64,000 nt of DNA from Pseudohoeflea suaedae. GTDB taxonomy: Bacteria; Pseudomonadota; Alphaproteobacteria; Rhizobiales; Rhizobiaceae. Positions 24,838 through 33,405 of the stretch are shown here, one piece after another. The notes under the pieces are model-generated. The model did not search any database. It was not told where the DNA came from and worked only from the letters and a program-made list of their open reading frames with translations. The stretch is from the NCBI RefSeq assembly GCF_004354915.1, contig NZ_SMSI01000003.1, positions 311,501 through 375,500 on the forward strand. The letters run 5' to 3'. Both the position numbers and the translations under genes were made by a program. Every line of letters begins with the position of its first letter. Position 1 is the first letter of the stretch.

Positions 24838-26540
24838 GACGGCATCCTTCCGTCGCAGAGTTGCCTCAAATGGTCGGCGACGATCTCGGCACGCTTCTGC
24901 AGGAACGCATCATAGTCGCCCGCAACGAGCTCATCGAATGGTATGAGGTGGCTAGCCAGACGCTGCCTGACTTCCGGTTCGCCCAGGCTTGCGGCCTCGG
25001 CACGCTTTTCCACATATTCACGCGGTGTTCGTGCCGCAATCCTGCGGTTCGTCTTCCAACTTATTAACGCGCAGTTGAGAGCGCGATTGACCCGGTCGTC
25101 GCTCCTGTCTCCTCCGAGCACATCCACCGGATAGATGTGGTGATACTCGCGCTTCGCCAGATTGTCCGGGTGAGCCGGGGCGCCGTCTGCGAAGTCGTAT
25201 CCTCCGGCGCGAAGCGATGCGGCTAAGATTGCGCGTGGCAATCGATCCTTTCGCGAGGGCCAACCGGCCAGGAGCAATTCACCTGGCTCGGGAAGCGGAT
25301 AATAAGTTTCATCGAACAATTCGCATTGTGTGTCGCCAGCCTCGCCGTTCAGGATTTCTCTCAGTGTGCGAAAATCGGCGTAAGAACGGGTGGCCGACGT
25401 CTTTCCGTAGCGATCAGTGAAGCAACTGCGCCACAGAACCTTTCGCAAGATTGATCGTGCATTTCCTTCGGCATCAAAGCCATGTTCGGGGATATCCGCC
25501 CAGAGTGCGCAAATAAGATAGACCACGACATCGCTCGGCAGTGACTTCTCGTTGATGATCGCCTCGTTGCGCAGAAACGAGAGTCCGCGCCGAAAACCGC
25601 TTTTAATGCGAGGCCAGTTTCTACCGAGAGCTTCGCCAAAATCCTTCTCCAAGTAGGTTTTCTTGAGCGGCGGTTTCCCATCCAGCAAGGCAGCGACAGA
25701 AAGAATGATATCCTCGATCTTGCCGTATTCGCTCGCCGCCGGCACCTCGTCGATCAGCTCTTCCACGAGGGTATGAAGCGATTCCCCAGATGCCTCCTCG
25801 AGCTGCGCGACGACGATGTCGAAATCCTTCAATGGAGACGCCGAGGTGTTCATCTTGATGAAGACGTCCAGCGCCGTCTCGCGGCTAGTTTCGACACCGA
25901 GCGAGAGGAAGGGGATCACGTAGCTGGATAGCCTCTGACGGAGCTCGTATATGCGTCCCAGGCGTGGCGACGGGTCTTTCCCGGCTTCTTTGACCTTCGC
26001 AAGCCAGCTCTCGAGATTTCGTTCGCCGACTGCGCCCGGCCGCAAGCAGCGGATTGGAATGAGATCGCGTTCAAAAGTTTGTCCAGGATCGTCGCACCAG
26101 ACGGGTTGCCGGACGTCCTTGCGAAACCATCGCTTTTCGCGATCGATCCGCGGAAGCTCGGGCGGAGTAACTCCAGCACTTGCATCCTCTTCTTCGTCGG
26201 ATGGCCCGAGCGAAACGAAGAGTTGCAAATCTTCGTAGTCATCCGAAAGCGTGCGCCAAAGCGCGGTCATACGCTGCTGACCGTCAAGAAGGTGCATGGA
26301 CGGTCTGCCCTTCGGTTCGGGCGCGCCGACGATCGGACGCGAGTGGAACGGCTCGTCGTTTCCGATTTCGAGCACAAGCAAGACGCCGACTGGGAGGGAA
26401 GGCTTGCGGAAGACGTTCTCGAACAATCCGATGATCTGGGCGTGTCGCCAGGCTTCGTGGCGCTGAAAGCGCGGCAACACGATCTGCCCTTGTTCGATCA
26501 TGGAGAACCATTGCTCGACCGTCTTGCTGCGCGCTTCCAT
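24834..26540 (-). CDS. DUF262 / HNH (GmrSD-like) protein
   Basis: 568 residues. The N-terminal DUF262 (GmrS-like, ParB-related) domain shows IVLPRFQRHEAW at 20-31 and LLDGQQRMTAL at 84-94, the nucleotide-binding DGQQR motif. The C-terminal part holds an HNH-like nuclease motif, REYHHIYPVDVL at 464-475, followed by NRALNCALISWKTNRRI, the DUF1524/GmrD pattern. Both halves of a GmrSD modification-dependent enzyme are thus in one chain. It begins in a TGATG overlap with the methyltransferase stop. In this operon it may cut DNA lacking, or carrying the wrong, modification; that is inference. Confidence 0.87.
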   Translation of the reverse strand: MEARSKTVEQWFSMIEQGQIVLPRFQRHEAWRHAQIIGLFENVFRKPSLPVGVLLVLEIGNDEPFHSRPIVGAPEPKGRPSMHLLDGQQRMTALWRTLSDDYEDLQLFVSLGPSDEEEDASAGVTPPELPRIDREKRWFRKDVRQPVWCDDPGQTFERDLIPIRCLRPGAVGERNLESWLAKVKEAGKDPSPRLGRIYELRQRLSSYVIPFLSLGVETSRETALDVFIKMNTSASPLKDFDIVVAQLEEASGESLHTLVEELIDEVPAASEYGKIEDIILSVAALLDGKPPLKKTYLEKDFGEALGRNWPRIKSGFRRGLSFLRNEAIINEKSLPSDVVVYLICALWADIPEHGFDAEGNARSILRKVLWRSCFTDRYGKTSATRSYADFRTLREILNGEAGDTQCELFDETYYPLPEPGELLLAGWPSRKDRLPRAILAASLRAGGYDFADGAPAHPDNLAKREYHHIYPVDVLGGDRSDDRVNRALNCALISWKTNRRIAARTPREYVEKRAEAASLGEPEVRQRLASHLIPFDELVAGDYDAFLQKRAEIVADHLRQLCDGRMPS

Positions 26541-29269
26541 CAGTTTGCCCTCTCCTTCTTCGTGGTCATCTTCGTATACATTTCGAACAGCTTTTCGAGA
26601 CGCTCCGTGTCGTTGCGGAAGCGGCGGCCGATATAGATGCGTTCGAGCGTTTCGTCGTTGCAGTCATGGGCGGCACGGAGGTCTGTAGGCATCATCTCCG
26701 GGTCGTAGAGCTCGGCGATGGTGGCGGGGAAATGCGCCTCGCGGGCGAGCAGGATGTCCGCGGCGCAGCGGGTGAGCCTGGCCTTGTCGGTCGCGGTGAG
26801 CTTCGGGACGGGGAAAGTGTTCCACCCTAGGGTGTTGGAATAGCGATAGTCCGTTTTCAGTTTGCCGCAAATGGTCGCAATCCAAGCCAGATGCAACTTG
26901 GAGACTATAATTGAGAAATTCCACAATGGCGCATCGTATGCGACTGAGGCAAGATTTGAAACTACAGTGTCGCCAGAAAAGTAGTTTGCCGGTAAATACT
27001 CCCGCCTTTCTGACGATACATTGGATACGGCTATGCAACTCCCTCCTGTGTGCGGGGAAAATACAAACCGATGTGGGGTCTCTGCGTTTTCGTTTGCTTG
27101 TTTTCCTCGGCTCTCCAATCTGAAGGCTCGAACGTTGCTGATCCGGTTACCAATTTCCGGATTAGCCGAGGCAACTGCGAGATCGTTATCTTTAATCCAA
27201 AGGCAATACCTATCTCCACCTTGCGTCAATTCGCGTGAGCCCACGAACCGTCGAAATAGCCGTTCCGTTTCGGGAAAAGAGCGAACTAGAGAACGCTTGT
27301 CCTCGCCATCGAGAATAAAGTTCCCGTTGTCTGTCGGTTTATTGCCTGACTGCATCTTTGCAATCGGTGAGAGCGGCGATGTTTGCTTGCGGACGATAAC
27401 TCGCTCGCCGATGGTGAGATAAGGCGTTATCCCCAGTGCAGCCCGAACTTCACTGCCTTCAAAAAGAAGTTTCTGACGGGTGAGGTTGCCGATCCCGACG
27501 ACGATACACGTGACGCCGGCATTGTTTGAGGCATTGTTCTTCCACAAGAAAGAAGTATGAGCGAAATCGATCTCTAACCCTAGTTTGAAAAGGATAGGCC
27601 AAAGCATTGCCACTTGCTCACCTTGGCATATTGAGTTTGTGGAAACGAAGGCGGCTACCCCAGATCGCCCTTTAAGGTATTCTGCCGCCCGCACAAACCA
27701 CGAAGAAACATAGTCTAGATCTTTGTAAGTCTTAAGATATTTCTTAAAGATACTCTCCATATCAGCTTTTTGCGCTTGGCTTTGATTCACACTGCCTTGG
27801 TAAGGCGGGTTCCCACAAATATAGATCTCCCGCTCTTCGCTCCCGCCCTCCAAGTTCAGTCGCCCCGTCGGCCCGCCCAGATCCCGTTCCTCGGCCGAGA
27901 CCGTCGCCGGCGGACAGACCTCCTCCCAGTCGATCCTTAGCGCATTGCCCTGCCGGATGTTCCCAGTCGCATGAAGCGGCAGGACCAGCGCGCGGGCCTC
28001 GGCCTGGCCGATAAAGCGCACGTCGCACTGGAACTCGGCGATCAGCAGCGAGAGACGCGCGATCTCGGCCGCGAAGCTCTTGATCTCGATCCCGAAGAAC
28101 TGGGTAAGGGAGATGGCCGAGCGTGTCAGTGCCTCGCCCCGGCGGCGCATGATCTCATCCTCGATCTCGCGCATGCGAATGTAGGCGATGACGAGGAAAT
28201 TCCCCGACCCGCAGGCCGGATCGAACACCCGGATGCGCGACAGGCGCTGGCGCAGGTTGAAGAGCATGCGCTTGTTGGTGCCAGCCTGCTCGAGTTGCTC
28301 ACGCAGATCGTCGAGGAAAAGCGGGTCCAGCACCTTCTGGATATTCGGCACCGAGGTATAGTGCATTCCCAGCTCGCCACGCTCGTCCTCGTCAGCGACG
28401 GCTTGAATCATGGACCCGAAGATGTCCGGATTGATGGTCTTCCAGTCGAGTTCACCTGCGCGCAGCAGATAGGCACGGGACGTGCGCGAGAAGGTGGGGC
28501 AGCCGATGTCATCGGCGAAGAGGCCGCCATTCACATAGGGGAACCTGTCGGCCCAGGAGGGGAAGCCCGGGCGGGCTGCGCCATCTGGCGCCCGCGTGTT
28601 CATGGCGTCGAAGAGCCGCAGAAGAACGTCTCTGGTGTTCGAGCCATCAGCCTCGGTCATCGTTTGAACCGTAGAAGTGAAGAGGTCGTCGCCTTGGAAG
28701 ATGCCCGTGTCCTCGGCGAAGAAGCAGAAAATCATGCGCGCCATGAAGCGGTTCAGGTCACCACGCTTGTCGGGGCTGCCCCAGTCGGCGTTGTCCTTCA
28801 AAAGCTGGACGTAGAGGCGATTGAGGCGAGAGGTCGCCTTGATATCGATCGGGTTGTTCTTGACCTCGGCGACGGTTGATATCCCGGCTAGTGGCAGGAA
28901 AAAGCCGAAATTGTTTCCGAGATCCCCGTAGCGGCAAGACAGGACCTCGCCGGAGCCGAGCTCCTCGGCCTCGAGCTGAGCGCCATCGGTTGCAAGGATG
29001 AACTTGGCCTTCTGGCGTTCCGTTTGCGGGCTGGCTTTGAGGCGAGCAAGTGTTTCGACTGTCTGACCAGGTTCCGCCACGGCGATATGAATATTGTTGC
29101 GCTGGAGGACGCCGCCGACGTCGGACTTGTTGGTATTGCCGGACCGGAGGCGCTTTATGGTTGCCTCCTTATTTCCGAAGGCGGCCAGGAAGCTGAAAGG
29201 AAACTCGGCGGCGTCGAACGGCTCTTGGGAGAGATCGGATACGGCTTCTTCGATCTCGACAGCGTTCAT
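26540..29269 (-). CDS. Class I N6-adenine DNA methyltransferase, MmeI-like
   Basis: 909 residues. It has the MmeI-family layout: N-terminal region (FPFSFLAAFGNKEATIKRL; FFLPLAGISTVAEV), helical spacer (RFMARMIFCFFAEDTGIF), SAM motif I FDPACGSGNFLVIAY (349-363), catalytic motif NPPY (487-490), then the target-recognition and C-terminal regions. I cannot find the D-x9-ExK nuclease motif of MmeI, so it may only methylate. The 3' half of the gene (below 27790) is visibly AT-richer than the rest, as if the recognition domain had been exchanged. It is the first gene of the operon and probably marks self DNA. Confidence 0.9.
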   Translation of the reverse strand: MNAVEIEEAVSDLSQEPFDAAEFPFSFLAAFGNKEATIKRLRSGNTNKSDVGGVLQRNNIHIAVAEPGQTVETLARLKASPQTERQKAKFILATDGAQLEAEELGSGEVLSCRYGDLGNNFGFFLPLAGISTVAEVKNNPIDIKATSRLNRLYVQLLKDNADWGSPDKRGDLNRFMARMIFCFFAEDTGIFQGDDLFTSTVQTMTEADGSNTRDVLLRLFDAMNTRAPDGAARPGFPSWADRFPYVNGGLFADDIGCPTFSRTSRAYLLRAGELDWKTINPDIFGSMIQAVADEDERGELGMHYTSVPNIQKVLDPLFLDDLREQLEQAGTNKRMLFNLRQRLSRIRVFDPACGSGNFLVIAYIRMREIEDEIMRRRGEALTRSAISLTQFFGIEIKSFAAEIARLSLLIAEFQCDVRFIGQAEARALVLPLHATGNIRQGNALRIDWEEVCPPATVSAEERDLGGPTGRLNLEGGSEEREIYICGNPPYQGSVNQSQAQKADMESIFKKYLKTYKDLDYVSSWFVRAAEYLKGRSGVAAFVSTNSICQGEQVAMLWPILFKLGLEIDFAHTSFLWKNNASNNAGVTCIVVGIGNLTRQKLLFEGSEVRAALGITPYLTIGERVIVRKQTSPLSPIAKMQSGNKPTDNGNFILDGEDKRSLVRSFPETERLFRRFVGSRELTQGGDRYCLWIKDNDLAVASANPEIGNRISNVRAFRLESRGKQANENAETPHRFVFSPHTGGSCIAVSNVSSERREYLPANYFSGDTVVSNLASVAYDAPLWNFSIIVSKLHLAWIATICGKLKTDYRYSNTLGWNTFPVPKLTATDKARLTRCAADILLAREAHFPATIAELYDPEMMPTDLRAAHDCNDETLERIYIGRRFRNDTERLEKLFEMYTKMTTKKERAN

Positions 29270-29487
29270 TCCCAGCCTCCCTTACTTTCGCGAACCACAC
29301 TCGAACCGAATATCGGCTGCGCGCTTAAATGAAAAGTGGCACAGGATACGTTCTCTTTGACTCGAGGATCGGCCGTGGCTTGCTCCACCGTGCGAGACGC
29401 TGTCAGGGCTGCATCTTGACGTCCTCGCTCGTCTGGGAGGTTTGTAAGGGAAAAAACTCAATCGCTGCCTGCACTGGCAACTTACCG

Positions 29488-30324
29488 TCATTGAGCCGGC
29501 AAGACGCCGTCAATCGGCACTCCTGTTTCTCTCCCCTTCGTTTTCAATCGCTCGTGCACACCGTTCAGTGCTGGAGCGACCATGTAGCCGGTGGACAGGT
29601 CTCCGATCATCACCGATTGGTGGCGCGGAGCGATTTTCCAATGGAGCCCGATGAGCGCACAGATCACAGCGTCGAGCTTGTCTTGGTCTGCCTTTCTTGG
29701 CCGCTCCAGTTGCAGTTGCTCGTCGCACCAACTCTTCAAGTCATGCACATCCAGACGCGCGCCAAAATCCGTGACGAGGTTCACGACGCTCTTCCAATGA
29801 GAAATTTCGAACGTTTTCCGGCGCGCCGGGTTGTAGCGGGGGCCGCCAAGCCTAACGCAGTAGTCAGCATTGATCCCGGCCAAAGCCAGCGCCGGAAACA
29901 CTTCCATCACGTATGTGCCATCCGTGGCGTGCCGCGCCTGTTCCGGGTTTTCGATTGCGGCCAGGTTTTCTTTGAACCTCCAAATTGGTGCGTCGTCGTC
30001 GAACATGCCCATCTTAGAGCGGTTCGCCGGCTGAACGCCTCCTCCAATCCATGAAATCAAGGATCCGGTTACGCGGTCCACCGGACGAAGACTGGTCACA
30101 TTCGGGACAATGGTAGGCTGATCGATGCTGACCAGGCACATCCGCGAGATACTTCTTTCGCTGTCGATCGCGGTCAAAGCTTGAGCGAAAGATGCGAGCT
30201 CTGGCTCGCGAAATGAGACATCTCCCGCCTCGTTGCTGTGGATGACGCAGACAGCGCCTGGTGCCTCCGGCTTATCAGTCCATGCGGAATCGAAGCCGAT
30301 CACCGAGAACGATTGTGTGGTCAT
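29488..30324 (-). CDS. DUF429 protein (predicted RNase H-fold nuclease-like)
   Basis: 278 residues. It starts MTTQSFSVIGFDSAWTDK at 30324; the strand-Asp IGFDSAW, followed by the acidic SIDQPTIVPN, is the RNase H-like start of DUF429. The C-terminal RKADQDKLDAVICALIGLHW supplies the late acidic helix (DKLDA) of that fold. The frame is open to 30615 upstream, but that part is Arg-rich and unlike a protein. Function is unknown; DUF429 genes are common on islands. It lies 218 bases upstream of the methyltransferase operon on the same strand, and could be co-transcribed or separate. Confidence 0.8.
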   Translation of the reverse strand: MTTQSFSVIGFDSAWTDKPEAPGAVCVIHSNEAGDVSFREPELASFAQALTAIDSERSISRMCLVSIDQPTIVPNVTSLRPVDRVTGSLISWIGGGVQPANRSKMGMFDDDAPIWRFKENLAAIENPEQARHATDGTYVMEVFPALALAGINADYCVRLGGPRYNPARRKTFEISHWKSVVNLVTDFGARLDVHDLKSWCDEQLQLERPRKADQDKLDAVICALIGLHWKIAPRHQSVMIGDLSTGYMVAPALNGVHERLKTKGRETGVPIDGVLPAQ

Positions 30325-30830
30325 CGTGAACGCTCTCCAAGCTGCTGCTGCACCTCGTGGAGGTCGCTTCACATGGTAATGGCAAGCAATCGAGCTTGAG
30401 ATCAAGGATCGTCGGTGGCGAGTGCGGATTGGTCTATCGGCGAAAGACTGCCGCACGCCCGCCTCGGTTACTTGGAAGTTTCTGATACGCACTTGACGGT
30501 GCTGAGACGTAGCCTGACACGGGAGCAGCCGAGAAGCTTCGCCAGCTTGAAAGCAGAATCTGCATCTGCCAGGTTCCGACGAGGCTGCTGTCTCCCGGAA
30601 CTTGTGTGCCGGCATTCCTTATACCGGACTCCAATTCAGATTCGCCGGAGAGGGTTGTAAATGCCTGCCGGTTCCCGGACCGGGAAGGGTTCGTCGAATT
30701 TCTTCGAAGCGTGTCACGCTTTCCAATTTTCTCTAATACTACATACTTCTAGGTGTTTAAAATACTTGGAAAGCGTGACACCAAAATTCTGTCACGCTTC
30801 CCATAGGCTTCCGGTTCCAGATACCCTGAA
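30325..30830. other. Non-coding stretch upstream of DUF429
   Basis: I see no convincing gene. The part next to 30831 holds a strong inverted repeat with a third copy (30711-30801, listed separately). The part next to 30325 must contain the start signals for the DUF429 gene but shows no clear -35/-10 pair. Confidence 0.5.
30711..30801. repeat. Inverted repeat TGTCACGCTTTCC with a third copy
   Basis: GTGTCACGCTTTCCAA at 30711-30726 has a perfect 16-bp inverse, TTGGAAAGCGTGACAC, at 30766-30781. A third, slightly degenerate copy, TGTCACGCTTCC, lies at 30790-30801. The spacer is AT-rich. The cluster lies between two minus-strand genes and no U-run follows. It may be a regulator-binding cluster, an origin-like iteron set, or a transfer or excision site. 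Confidence 0.75.
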
Positions 30831-31853
30831 CTATTCCCCGGCTCGGAATTCAACAGCTTCCGGCTGTTTGTGCATAGCGTGCAGCTTCTCAGCATTGAGC
30901 CTGGAGCGGCGACGACGTTGACGCTCCCTAGCCTTGGCACGCTTGTCATCTGCCCTCGGGTCTTCGCTTCCGGTTCGATTCATCACCTGCCTAAGGATTG
31001 CGTTGGATAGCCGAGTGCAGTCGTCGGCGAGACGACATTCGCTACATGGCGAACTGCTGTCGTCCTGCGCTCCAGGTATGCCGAGGCATGAGGGCCACTG
31101 ATCCGTGCGGTGAGGGGCCGGAAGCGGTGGAGGCGGGAAGTGTGGGTTGTCCCATTCAAGGCGTGTCAAAGCCTGTTCGTAGATCTCATCGTTGATGACA
31201 TCTTTGAACAGTTCCACCGGAAGCTGACGCTGGTCGCAGCAATAGCGCTGCATAGCTCGGTGGGGAGGCATCGACTGGGCTTTCACCTGGCGAATGACGA
31301 AGGACCTGTAATCGTCCTGTGCCGGCAGATTTTTATAGTTTTCGACGCGGAAAGAAGCATGTTCGACTGTGAAAAGGCCGTCTGCCAGATGTTCTTTGAA
31401 CTGCTCATCTAGAAACTTTGCCCACAGTTCGGCGGCAGACCCGGGATGATGAAGTTGGTTTGGCTGAGGAAGGCGCTTGCGGTTGCGTTTAACCGCAAAT
31501 TCAAAAGACGCTTGGATATAAAGGTCGTATGGAATGCCGAGCTCGTCCGCTCTCTGCCTCGCCATCCACATCTGCGTCCTCGCCCGCGGATCGTTTCGAT
31601 AGGAAAGGGAATGTGCGCCGAACACGTGCTTGGCTTGATCACGATCGACCTCGGCGGCGAAGTGACGACGGAACACTGTCTGATAGGTTTCCAAAAACAA
31701 TCGCGTGCAGGCTTGCGGCGAAAGGAAGCGGTAATCGAACCACTTCGTGGTCACCAGCTCACTCTCAAGCGCGAGCGTCTTCCTGTCGATCTTCTCTGCG
31801 GCCCAGGCGATGTCTTCCAGCCGCTTCTTGGTCCTGATGTCGGTTTCGGTCAT
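30831..31853 (-). CDS. Island protein of unknown function with a Cys cluster
   Basis: 340 residues; I do not recognise the family. The N-terminal two thirds is mixed alpha/beta and Arg-rich (WFDYRFLSPQACTRLFLETY). A four-Cys set, SCLGIPG then PCSECRLADDC (C-x13-C-x2-C-x5-C), lies near residues 262-285 and could bind zinc or an iron-sulfur cluster. The last 50 residues are very basic (KRAKARERQRRRRSRLNAEK), suggesting nucleic-acid binding. The motif shared with the integrase-side HTH gene lies about 85 bases upstream of its ATG. It may be an island replication, excision or regulatory protein. Confidence 0.6.
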   Translation of the reverse strand: MTETDIRTKKRLEDIAWAAEKIDRKTLALESELVTTKWFDYRFLSPQACTRLFLETYQTVFRRHFAAEVDRDQAKHVFGAHSLSYRNDPRARTQMWMARQRADELGIPYDLYIQASFEFAVKRNRKRLPQPNQLHHPGSAAELWAKFLDEQFKEHLADGLFTVEHASFRVENYKNLPAQDDYRSFVIRQVKAQSMPPHRAMQRYCCDQRQLPVELFKDVINDEIYEQALTRLEWDNPHFPPPPLPAPHRTDQWPSCLGIPGAQDDSSSPCSECRLADDCTRLSNAILRQVMNRTGSEDPRADDKRAKARERQRRRRSRLNAEKLHAMHKQPEAVEFRAGE

Positions 31854-31936
31854 GGGGGCTCCAAGTGATAAAGAGCCGCCCCACTCGATCAGATCGGTGG
31901 GTGGAAAGTCGTGGCGATGGGACGGCTACCGCTATT

Positions 31937-31982
31937 TATAGCAATCGCTTCAACGGGAAGCGGAGAAAGTCCGAAATTTTTT
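31937..31982 (-). promoter_or_regulatory. Shared island upstream motif, copy 2 (TATAGCAATCGCT ... poly-T)
   Basis: TATAGCAATCGCT at 31937-31949, a G/A-rich middle and AAATTTTTT at 31974-31982 match 12415-12460 in order and spacing. Read on the minus strand, TTGAAGCGATTGCTATAAAT is promoter-like and points at the 340-residue Cys-cluster gene about 85 bases away. Confidence 0.5.
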
Positions 31983-32004
31983 GATGAGATGAAGCAAGGC
32001 GGCT

Positions 32005-32364
32005 CTAATCCGGACTATTACTCCCCGGCCGGCGAACGATCGTAACAATCCGGGTGATCGGCACATCAGCCGGGCTCTTCGCTTCTCGCCAGGATCGCAC
32101 GATGTCGCCCACAGTGCTGGCCTCCGCAGCTCGAGCTTCCTCGCGGGTGAGCCCATAGTCACGCATCCAGGTCTCGTAGAGGGTCATTTTGTGCCTGACA
32201 TGGTTGGTGACGACGATGCCGACAGCTTTGCCGATGGTCGCGTCGACCCAAGGCCGCCGTCCCACTGCGTAGACGATCGCTTTCCGATTTCTTGGCGGAC
32301 AGCCGGGGTAGTGCTTTTCCATGAATCTCCGGATCGTAGATCGCTTGAAACGCACTTCGGCCAT
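32005..32364 (-). CDS. DUF2293 protein
   Basis: 119 residues starting MAEVRFKRSTIRRFMEKHYP at 32364; a longer in-frame start at 32397 lacks support. The pattern HYPGCPPRNRKAIVYAVG, VTNHVRHKMTLYETWM and LTREEARAA...VRSWREA matches DUF2293, a small family of unknown function found in alphaproteobacteria and fungi. It lies among the island's right-end genes, with an AT-rich gap before the XRE regulator. No catalytic residues can be named. Confidence 0.75.
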   Translation of the reverse strand: MAEVRFKRSTIRRFMEKHYPGCPPRNRKAIVYAVGRRPWVDATIGKAVGIVVTNHVRHKMTLYETWMRDYGLTREEARAAEASTVGDIVRSWREAKSPADVPITRIVTIVRRPGSNSPD

Positions 32365-32574
32365 CGAGCCGCCTCCATATTCGCCTGCCGATCTCACATT
32401 GTCCCGGCGAGTTAAGTCAGCGCTTAACTATTTGTTTTGATTCGTTTTTATGGTGCGTCTTTTTGCGTTTCGTGGCAATGTTTGAGGGGTCCGCCGTCCA
32501 GCCTTTCCCAGCGCGGACGCAGCCGTTCCTGGGCGGCTGGGAGGCAGGAAGTGCAGATCGACCCCGAACTCCGA

Positions 32575-32624
32575 TTTCGCTAAAACCGGAATTCGCTATT
32601 TCCCGAAAATCGCATTTAGCGAAT
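32575..32624. repeat. TTCGCTA repeats at the end of the XRE gene
   Basis: TTCGCTA occurs at 32576-32582 and 32592-32598 (16 bases apart), and its inverse TAGCGAAT at 32617-32624; ATTCGCTA (32591-32598) and TAGCGAAT form an 8-bp hairpin over the XRE stop codon. It may act as a weak terminator or as a binding site. Confidence 0.5.
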
Positions 32625-33009
32625 TACGTGCCCTGCTCGTCAGGCGCGGGTCCGAGTGATCGCTTGCCTGGCGGAGCGCTTCGAGCCAGTCGCGTTCGTT
32701 CTCTGTGACGACGGCTCCGAAGATACTATCGATCGCCGAGGCTGTTGTCGGGCTGTCGAGCTGCTCAAGCGCCATTCGGAAAAGAAGGGCCGGGTCGCAC
32801 TCCAAGGCGGCAGCGAGAGCTGGCACTCGGTCGAGAGGTAGCTTGCTGCTCCCGTTCTTGATCATCGTCAGCATGTTGGCGGTGTTGAAGCCTGCTTCCT
32901 GCGCGATCTGCACCTGAAGCTTCCGATGCCGGAGTTCGAGCACGCGTTTCGTCACGAATGCAGCAAGGCGGGTGTTCTGGTAAGGCTTGATGGCCAATGT
33001 CGTCTCCAT
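32596..33009 (-). CDS. XRE-family HTH transcriptional regulator
   Basis: 137 residues. Residues about 32-75 (KLQVQIAQEAGFNTANMLTM, then KNGSSKLPLDRVPALAAALE) form a Cro/CI-type helix-turn-helix, followed by CDPALLFRMALEQL as in small XRE repressors. The C-terminal part (ENERDWLEALRQA) is helical. It is the last island gene before attR, where a repressor controlling integration or a defence operon would be expected. A -10-like TATAGAT lies about 35 bases upstream. Its targets are unknown; the island's unexplained repeats are candidates. Confidence 0.85.
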   Translation of the reverse strand: METTLAIKPYQNTRLAAFVTKRVLELRHRKLQVQIAQEAGFNTANMLTMIKNGSSKLPLDRVPALAAALECDPALLFRMALEQLDSPTTASAIDSIFGAVVTENERDWLEALRQASDHSDPRLTSRARNSLNAIFGK

Positions 33010-33168
33010 AGCAAAACTGCAGCGCGCTTGCTGCTAAGTGATCTATAGCGACGAGACGACGGGGATTATCGGAGGGACGTTGGGAAGTGAAGCAGCCTGC
33101 TTCGGCACATCGGGTGTATGCAGCAGGTCGACCAGCTCAGTGGGATATCCGTGAGAGCATCCCGCGTC

Positions 33169-33183
33169 AGGTTCATTGAACCT
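33169..33183. repeat. Right-end palindrome AGGTTCA-N-TGAACCT
   Basis: AGGTTCATTGAACCT lies 37 bases inside attR and repeats the left-end palindrome at 9942-9956 with only the central base changed. The following bases are also similar (CTTCAGGGAAC here, CTTAGGGGCAC at the left). It is likely an arm-type or directionality-factor site of the island. Confidence 0.7.
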
Positions 33184-33220
33184 TCAGGGAACTATGCCGA
33201 CACGGTCTAAGTCTTTGAAA

Positions 33221-33298
<78 letters not shown>

Positions 33299-33405
33299 AT
33301 CCGATGCGGCGCATACACCATAATCGCGGTGCCGCGTCAACACGTAATTGAGGGGAAATATCATCGCTTCGCGGCAAGCCGGCGAAACGCCCCTCAAACC
33401 CGGGC

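Noticed and set aside
21600..29269. DISARM, BREX or classical type I restriction-modification
   Set aside because: There is no DrmB, PLD nuclease, PglZ, BrxC, HsdS or HsdR; the composition is different.
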